Shown here in pieces: positions 6,492 through 10,406 of a stretch of DNA of 10,406 bases. Each line of letters starts with the position of its first letter. Position 1 is the stretch's first letter. The notes beneath the pieces were generated by a model. The model worked only from the letters and a program-made list of their open reading frames with translations. It was not told the origin of the DNA and did not search any database. Source of the stretch: Gaiellasilicea sp038324115 (GTDB taxonomy: Bacteria; Actinomycetota; Thermoleophilia; Gaiellales; Gaiellaceae); assembly GCA_038324115.1 (NCBI GenBank), contig JBBQHQ010000093.1, positions 1 through 10,406 on the forward strand, written 5' to 3'. Both the position numbers and the translations under genes were made by a program.

Positions 6492-7473
6492 CGAGCGCCT
6501 TGCCGCGGTTCTCGCCGTGGAGCATCCCGATGAAGGCTGCGGGAGCGTTCTCGAGCCCGTCGGTCACGTGCTCCGTGTGCTGCAGCCGCCCCTCGGCGAG
6601 CAGCGCGCCGAGGCGCGGGAGCGCCTCGCCGAACCGGTGCGCGTAGTCGCTGACGAGAAAGCCCTGGATGCTGCAGCGGAAGACGATCGTGAAGCCGAGG
6701 CTGCGCGGGGCGAGCTCGGGCTCCGTCAGGTTGTACTGGGAGATCTGGCCGCAGACCGCGGTCCGAGAGCCCACGCTCAGCCGCCGGAACACCGCCTCGG
6801 TGATCGCGCCTCCGACGTTGTCGAAGTAGACGTCGACCCCGTTCGGGCAGGCCTCCTTGAGCGCCGCACCGACGTCGTCGGCCTTGTAGTCGATCCCGAC
6901 GTCGTAGCCGTACAGCCCGGTCAGGTCGGCGACCTTCTCCGGCCCACCCGCGATCCCGACCGTGCGGCAGCCGGCGATCCGCGCCAGTTGGCCGACGATC
7001 TGCCCCACCGCGCCGGCGGCGCCCGAGACGACGACCGTATCGCCGGGCTTGGGCCGCCCCACGTCGAAGAGGCCGAACCAGGCGGTCAGACCGGTGGTCC
7101 CGAGCACGTGCAGGTACGTGGACGGGGGCGCCAGGCCGGTGTCGATCGCACGGAGCGTTCCGGCGCGGACGAGCGCCTGCTCCTGCCAGCCGACCTCGCC
7201 GGTGACCATGTCTCCCGCTGCGAAGCGCGGGTCGCCGCTCGCGACGACCTTGCCGACCCCGCGGCCCGTCATCACCTCGCCGAGCTGCACCGGCTTCGCG
7301 TAGGACCGGGCCTCGCTCATCCGCCCGCGCATGTACGGGTCGACCGAGAGCCAGTGCACCTCGACCAGCACCTCGCCGGGGCCCGGCTCCGGGAGCGCGC
7401 TCTCGACGAGCTCGAAGTCGCTCTCCTTGGGGAAGCCGACCGGCCGCGCCGAGAGCGTGATCTGGCGATTCAC
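6475..7473 (-). CDS. NADP-dependent MDR oxidoreductase, CurA/leukotriene B4 dehydrogenase-like, 332 aa
   Basis: Zinc-independent medium-chain dehydrogenase/reductase that reduces C=C bonds of alpha,beta-unsaturated ketones or aldehydes with NADPH. E. coli CurA (curcumin reductase) and mammalian prostaglandin reductase are relatives; the physiological substrate here is unknown. Seen: MNRQITLSARPVGFP (1-15), the GroES-like domain with LSVDPYMRGRM (42-52), TYLHVLGTTGLTAWFGL (119-135), the Rossmann nucleotide loop VVSGAAGAVGQ (148-158), GVDVYFDNVGG (212-222), CGQISQYN (241-248), QGFLVSDY (270-277) and C-terminal ENRGKALVRL. No structural or catalytic zinc ligand pattern. GTG 7473 is chosen over ATG 7491 because the family begins with NRQ(I/V)xL and GAGGG lies 7 nt upstream of the GTG. 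Monocistronic, divergent from the two-component operon and convergent with DUF72. Confidence 0.9.
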   Translation of the reverse strand: MNRQITLSARPVGFPKESDFELVESALPEPGPGEVLVEVHWLSVDPYMRGRMSEARSYAKPVQLGEVMTGRGVGKVVASGDPRFAAGDMVTGEVGWQEQALVRAGTLRAIDTGLAPPSTYLHVLGTTGLTAWFGLFDVGRPKPGDTVVVSGAAGAVGQIVGQLARIAGCRTVGIAGGPEKVADLTGLYGYDVGIDYKADDVGAALKEACPNGVDVYFDNVGGAITEAVFRRLSVGSRTAVCGQISQYNLTEPELAPRSLGFTIVFRCSIQGFLVSDYAHRFGEALPRLGALLAEGRLQHTEHVTDGLENAPAAFIGMLHGENRGKALVRLAG

Positions 7474-7547
7474 CCCTCTACCCTCGCACATCGGCGGCAG
7501 CGGGCGATTTCAGCCCTGTGTAAGAAGGAAGTGGCCACAATGAGCGG
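7474..7547 (+). promoter_or_regulatory. Divergent intergenic region between oxidoreductase and response regulator
   Basis: These 74 bp must carry start signals for both directions. On the plus strand, CACAAT (7536-7541) ends 6 nt before ATG 7548, the same spacing as TACGAT before the DUF72 gene, and so may be a leaderless -10. AAGGAA (7525-7530) lies 17 nt before ATG 7548 but 9 nt before ATG 7540, which opens a 7-codon out-of-frame ORF overlapping the regulator start. GTGTAAG (7518-7524) is the reverse complement of the CTTACAC element before the hydrolase gene and could be an autoregulatory half-site. No clear -35 was seen. Confidence 0.35.
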
Positions 7548-8225
7548 ATGGCCACGATCCTGATCGTGGACGACGAGCCGATCGTGCGCGACGTCGTCGT
7601 CAAATACCTCGAGCGGGACGGTCACACGACCCTCGAGGCGGACGACGGCGACGAGGCCCGGACGCTGCTCGAGCGCAACGATCCCGACCTCGTCGTGCTC
7701 GACGTGATGCTCCCTGGCACTGACGGGCTCGAGCTGTGTCGCTGGATCCGCTCGCGCTCGGAGCTGCCCGTGATCCTCCTGACCGCCCGCGGCGAGGAGG
7801 CCGACCGGATCGTCGGGCTCGAGCTCGGAGCCGACGATTACGTGACGAAGCCGTTCTCGCCGCGGGAGCTGGCGGCCCGGGTGCGCACCGTCCTCCGGCG
7901 CGCCACGCCGGTCGCCGAGACGAGCGCTCGCCTCTCCTTCGACGGGCTCGTGCTCGACGCCGGCACCCGGGAGGTGCGCCGCCACGGCGAGGAGCTGAAG
8001 CTCACCGCCAAGGAGTTCGACCTGCTCTGGTTCCTCGCGAGCCATCCGCGCAAGGTGTTCTCCCGCGACCAGCTGATGAGCCGGGTCTGGGGCTTCGAGT
8101 CCGCCGTCGACACCGGCACCGTCACCGTCCACGTGCGGAGGCTGCGCGAGAAGATCGAGGAGACCCCCTCCCACCCCCGGTTCCTCCAGACGGTCTGGGG
8201 CGTCGGCTACCGGTTCGCCGGATGA
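7548..8225 (+). CDS. OmpR/PhoB-family response regulator, 225 aa
   Basis: DNA-binding partner of the histidine kinase that follows. The receiver domain spans residues 1-118, with the acidic pair DDE (8-10), phosphoacceptor Asp52 in VVLDVMLPG, the switch Thr79 (LLTA) and Lys101 (TKPFSP). The winged-helix effector domain spans about 128-224 and includes LKLTAKEFDLLWFLA (150-164), FSRDQLMSRVWG (171-182), the recognition helix TVTVHVRRLREKIE (191-204) and TVWGVGYRF (215-223). All phosphorelay residues are intact. Family features fix the start MATILIVDDE, although the only Shine-Dalgarno-like sequence is badly spaced. The stop overlaps the kinase start by 4 bp (ATGA), so the pair is translationally coupled. 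Which signal or regulon it serves cannot be read from sequence. Confidence 0.95.
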   Translation: MATILIVDDEPIVRDVVVKYLERDGHTTLEADDGDEARTLLERNDPDLVVLDVMLPGTDGLELCRWIRSRSELPVILLTARGEEADRIVGLELGADDYVTKPFSPRELAARVRTVLRRATPVAETSARLSFDGLVLDAGTREVRRHGEELKLTAKEFDLLWFLASHPRKVFSRDQLMSRVWGFESAVDTGTVTVHVRRLREKIEETPSHPRFLQTVWGVGYRFAG

Positions 8226-9286
8226 TCGGCTTCGCGCTCCTCGTCGGCGCCGGCACGCTCCTCGTCGGGATCGCGCTCGCGTTCGGCCTCCGGCGGCTGC
8301 CGACCGTGCGACTGCAGCTGACCGGACTCGCGCTTCTGGCCGTCGGGCTGCCGCTCGGCGCCGTTGTCCTCTCCGGGCTCGCGATGTTCGAGTCCGGGCA
8401 CGACCTCTCCGTGCTCGTCGTCGCGGCCGCCGCCGCCTGCGCTGCGATCGCGGCCGCGCTCCTCGTCGCCGGCTCCGTCTCGTCGGCCCTGGCGCGGCTC
8501 GCGCACACCTCTGCGCAGCTCGAGGGGGGCGACCTCTCCGCCCGCGCCGAGGTGAATGGGCCGGCGGAGCTGCGGGCGCTCGCAGGTTCCTTCAACGAGA
8601 TGGCCGGGAGCGTCGAGCGCCTCTTCGACGCACGCCGGGAGCTGGTGGCATGGGCGAGCCACGACCTGCGCACACCGCTCGCGAACATGCAGGCGATGCT
8701 CGAGGCGGTCGAGGACGGGCTCGCCGACCCGGACGAGTACCTGCCCGCGCTGCGCGACCAGGTGCGCGCTCTCTCCTCGCTCACGGATGACCTCTTCGAG
8801 CTGGCCCGGATCGACAGCGGGGCCCTGACGCTGGAGCTCCGCGAGGCCGAGCTGGGCGGGCTCATCCGCTCGTGCCTGCGCGGAGTCGAGGCCGAGGCCC
8901 GCTCGCGTCACGTCACCCTCGAGGCGCGGCTCGGCGACCCGGTTACGGCGCGCTGCGCGCCCGAGAAGGTCGAGCGCGTGCTCGTCAACCTGCTCACGAA
9001 CGCGCTCCGGCATACACCGTCCGACGGCTCGGTGGCGGTGCTCGTCGAGGAGGCCGACGACGAGGTGCGGGTCACGGTCGAGGACAGCGGCGAGGGGCTC
9101 TCGGCGGAGTCGCGGCGCCGGATGTTCGAGCGCTTCTGGCGCGGCGATGCGGCCCGGTCGGCGCGGGGCGCAGGCCTCGGGCTCGCAATCGCCCGGGGCC
9201 TCGTCGAGGCGCACGGGGGCCGGATCTGGGCCGAGAACGCCGAAGGCGGCGGCGCCCGGGTCTCCTTCACCCTGCCGGCGGCCTGA
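8222..9286 (+). CDS. Membrane histidine kinase without extracellular sensor domain, 354 aa
   Basis: Phosphodonor for the upstream regulator. Three predicted membrane segments (about 2-22, 33-55, 63-85) are joined by a basic loop (LRRLPTVR, 23-30) and a tiny loop (FESGHD, 56-61). There is therefore essentially no periplasmic-type input domain, as in intramembrane-sensing kinases. HAMP follows (about 86-138), including ELRALAGSFNEMAGSV (116-131). Then the HisKA H-box WASHDLRTPLANMQ (144-157), with His147 the phosphorylated residue, and HATPase_c: N-box NLLTNALRHTP (256-266), G1 EDSGEGL (287-293), F-box MFERFWRG (301-308), G2 GAGLGLAIARGLVEAHGG (316-333). All catalytic boxes are intact. Start ATG 8222 overlaps the regulator stop. 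tRNA-Ala begins 22 bp after the stop. Confidence 0.94.
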   Translation: MIGFALLVGAGTLLVGIALAFGLRRLPTVRLQLTGLALLAVGLPLGAVVLSGLAMFESGHDLSVLVVAAAAACAAIAAALLVAGSVSSALARLAHTSAQLEGGDLSARAEVNGPAELRALAGSFNEMAGSVERLFDARRELVAWASHDLRTPLANMQAMLEAVEDGLADPDEYLPALRDQVRALSSLTDDLFELARIDSGALTLELREAELGGLIRSCLRGVEAEARSRHVTLEARLGDPVTARCAPEKVERVLVNLLTNALRHTPSDGSVAVLVEEADDEVRVTVEDSGEGLSAESRRRMFERFWRGDAARSARGAGLGLAIARGLVEAHGGRIWAENAEGGGARVSFTLPAA

Positions 9287-9291
9287 GCGGC

Positions 9292-9297
9292 TAGAAT
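9292..9297 (+). promoter_or_regulatory. Candidate -10 hexamer of the tRNA-Ala promoter
   Basis: TAGAAT lies 11 nt before the first base of the mature tRNA and 5 nt after the kinase stop codon. That fits a short 5' leader for a stable RNA. No good -35 was found at 16-18 bp: the best match, TTCACC at 9266, is 20 bp away. The tRNA could instead be read through from the kinase operon. Confidence 0.45.
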
Positions 9298-9308
9298 CTC
9301 CCTTCCCA

Positions 9309-9381
9309 GGGGCCATAGCTCAGCTGGGAGAGCGTCTGGCTGGCAGCCAGAAGGTCGCCGGTTCGAGCCCGGCTGGCTCCA
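9309..9381 (+). tRNA. tRNA-Ala (anticodon GGC)
   Basis: The full 73-nt cloverleaf folds by eye. Acceptor arms GGGGCCA and TGGCTCC contain the third-pair G-U that marks alanine tRNAs. D stem GCTC/GAGC encloses AGCTGGGA. Anticodon stem TCTGG/CCAGA has loop CTGGCAG, placing GGC at positions 34-36. Variable loop AGGTC; T arm GCCGG-TTCGAGC-CCGGC; discriminator A. The next bases are CTA, so the CCA end is not encoded and must be added enzymatically. It reads GCC and GCU codons. It lies between the two-component operon and a hairpin region that precedes a restriction-modification gene, so it could be an integration site. Confidence 0.97.
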
Positions 9382-9393
9382 CTAACGGCGCAA

Positions 9394-9422
9394 GTTCGGG
9401 ATCTGCCAAGCAGATCCCGAAC
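9394..9422 (+). terminator. Perfect 13-bp hairpin downstream of tRNA-Ala
   Basis: GTTCGGGATCTGC, loop CAA, GCAGATCCCGAAC: 13 consecutive base pairs with no mismatch, beginning 12 nt after the tRNA. It is the most obvious terminator for the tRNA transcript, though no U-tract follows. Being symmetrical, it would also act on transcripts arriving from the opposite-strand restriction-modification gene. Confidence 0.65.
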
Positions 9423-9431
9423 GCGCAGAGA

Positions 9432-9457
9432 CCCCTGAAGGGGCTCCTCCGGAGCCC
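9432..9457 (+). repeat. Two overlapping, mutually exclusive small hairpins
   Basis: CCCCT-GA-AGGGG (9432-9443) and GGGCTCC-TCC-GGAGCCC (9441-9457) share GGG 9441-9443, so only one can form at a time. The second is a 7-bp stem ending 11 bp before the stop codon of the minus-strand gene, and so could serve as that gene's terminator. Function is inferred from position only. Confidence 0.4.
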
Positions 9458-9468
9458 GCGAGCCACGT

Positions 9469-10406
9469 TTACACGCCGTTCAGCGGTCGTCGCCCGAACG
9501 GGTCGTACTCGACCTCGCCGGCGGCGATCGCGCGGTTGAGCTCGAGGAGGCGCCGGTTCGACTCGTCCGGGTCGTGCGCGACCGACTTCGGCCAGCCGTA
9601 GGCGACCGCGACCGCCTCGTCAAGCTCGACGTGCAGCTTCTTCAGGTCCTGCCAGGCGCCGTCGTCGACCTGGTTGTAGAGCTTGGTCAGGCCGATGTTC
9701 TCGGCGAGGCAGATCTCGCTGCGACGAGCGATCAGGCGGCGCGCGACGTCGGCGATCGCGTCTCGGTTGCCGGTCGGCCAGGGAAAGCTGGAAAACGATT
9801 GACTCGTATAGCGGGGCCGCGTCTCGAGCTTCGTCGATTGATCGGTCGCCCACTGAGTGTGTATGTGGGAAGAGAGGACCCCAAAGGCGAAATCGTCGTC
9901 CAGCGCAAAAACCGAAACCGCATTACTCGGCACCCAATCGCCTTTGCACCAGATCATGTAGAAGCGCTTTGCCGTAGCCGGGCAGGCGATGAACCGAGGT
10001 GAGCGCTCCACCGCAGCGAAGAGGGCAGGCACGGAGCGCGAGAACTTCCACCACTCCTCGCGCTCCCGCCGCTTCGTGTGCTTGTCTCGCAATGGCTTGA
10101 CCCGCTCGCGGACAATGTCGAGCGCTGCGGGCCACTTCATCGCTTGCTCAAGGCGCAGCTCGGCGAAGTCGATGATCCACCGGCTTGGCTCGAAAAATGG
10201 ATTCGACGTGATGTCATCGCCTACGAGAAAGGGCTTCACAATTCTCGTGTAGTCCGCTTCAGGTCGCTGACGCAAATCCTCTGCCTCCGCCTCGGTCAAA
10301 ATGAATCCGTCCCCGGATTGAACGACGCCAAAGAACTGCCGCCCCAGGTTCGGAGGCAGCAATTTTCCGCGATCGTCGTACGAAGATGGTCTCAACGAGG
10401 TGGTGA
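9469..10406 (-). CDS. MmeI-family (type IIL) restriction-modification enzyme, C-terminal part (runs off right edge)
   Basis: C-terminal portion of a class I SAM-dependent adenine-N6 DNA methyltransferase of the MmeI type, in which one polypeptide usually carries nuclease, methyltransferase and target-recognition domains. The frame is open to the window edge (codons TTS before LRPSS), so the N-terminal nuclease and methyltransferase domains, including any NPPY motif, lie outside. Seen: LGRQFFGVVQSGDGFILTEA and IVKPFLVGDDIT before PSRWIIDF; the EREEWWKFSRSVP and SPRFIACPATAKRFYMIW stretches of the recognition domain; ALDDDFAFGVLSSHIHTQWA; YTSQSFSSFPWP; then the helical C-terminus ENIGLTKLYNQVDDGAWQDL and LHVELDEAVAVAYGWP. 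The stop is TAA at 9471-9469. Base composition changes inside the gene, near the FPWP motif. The assignment rests on remembered family motifs; a BREX PglX or another Eco57I-type enzyme is a less likely alternative. Confidence 0.8.
   Translation of the reverse strand, partial: TTSLRPSSYDDRGKLLPPNLGRQFFGVVQSGDGFILTEAEAEDLRQRPEADYTRIVKPFLVGDDITSNPFFEPSRWIIDFAELRLEQAMKWPAALDIVRERVKPLRDKHTKRREREEWWKFSRSVPALFAAVERSPRFIACPATAKRFYMIWCKGDWVPSNAVSVFALDDDFAFGVLSSHIHTQWATDQSTKLETRPRYTSQSFSSFPWPTGNRDAIADVARRLIARRSEICLAENIGLTKLYNQVDDGAWQDLKKLHVELDEAVAVAYGWPKSVAHDPDESNRRLLELNRAIAAGEVEYDPFGRRPLNGV

Noticed and set aside
6517..7563. A 348-codon plus-strand frame opposite the oxidoreductase
   Set aside because: Antisense shadow; all MDR-family motifs lie on the minus strand.
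8207..9316. A 369-codon minus-strand frame opposite the histidine kinase
   Set aside because: Antisense shadow of a kinase with all H, N, G1, F and G2 boxes.
9551..9561. An 11-nt match (CGCCGGTTCGA) to the tRNA T arm (9356-9366) that might be an attachment repeat
   Set aside because: It is short, composed of common GC-rich words, lies within conserved coding sequence of the MmeI-like C-terminus, and does not reach the tRNA 3' end as a typical attachment site would.
1..10406. CRISPR arrays, insertion sequences, integrases or toxin-antitoxin pairs
   Set aside because: I looked for regularly spaced repeats, transposase or recombinase motifs and small paired genes on both strands and saw none within the window.

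Overview
This window is chromosomal DNA from a GC-rich bacterium (about 70% GC or more over most of it). Four things suggest an actinobacterium: the heavy GC codon bias, a principal-type sigma-70 factor, a gene that looks leaderless, and an OmpR/HAMP-kinase pair. The 2-oxoglutarate dehydrogenase E1 lacks the N-terminal acyltransferase domain that is fused to it in Mycobacterium and Corynebacterium, so a deep branch such as Thermoleophilia (Gaiellales/Solirubrobacterales) is my preferred guess. That placement is inference, not something the sequence proves.

Layout. Positions 1-2869 (minus strand) hold a three-gene cluster: two small membrane proteins joined by a 4-bp GTGA overlap, then E1, which runs off the left edge. 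A principal-type sigma factor (2879-3922, plus) starts 9 bp from the first small gene in the opposite direction. Next come a secreted clan GH-A-type glycoside hydrolase (4007-5428, plus), a strong GC-rich hairpin, and a DUF72/YecE-family gene (5499-6491, plus) with a leaderless-type promoter. The DUF72 gene converges on, and overlaps by 17 bp, a CurA-like NADP-dependent MDR oxidoreductase (6475-7473, minus). Divergent from the oxidoreductase is a two-component operon, response regulator then histidine kinase (7548-9286, plus; 4-bp ATGA overlap).

A tRNA-Ala(GGC) gene (9309-9381) follows, then an untranslated stretch packed with hairpins (9394-9457). Last is the C-terminal part of an MmeI-family (type IIL) restriction-modification enzyme on the minus strand, which runs off the right edge. 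Its GC content falls from about 70% in the C-terminal helical domain (9481-9780) to about 59% in the target-recognition part (9781-10380), by hand count. The tRNA together with a defence gene of different composition suggests that a variable region or genomic island begins here.

Most of the window is housekeeping: central carbon metabolism, transcription, redox and signalling. The points of most interest are the tRNA/MmeI boundary with its internal composition step, the arrangement of translation starts (leaderless-looking starts, and out-of-frame AUGs just before the E1 and response-regulator starts), the small membrane proteins in front of E1, and a possible 11-bp direct-repeat operator in front of the secreted hydrolase. 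I did not find a clearly new multi-gene system inside the window.
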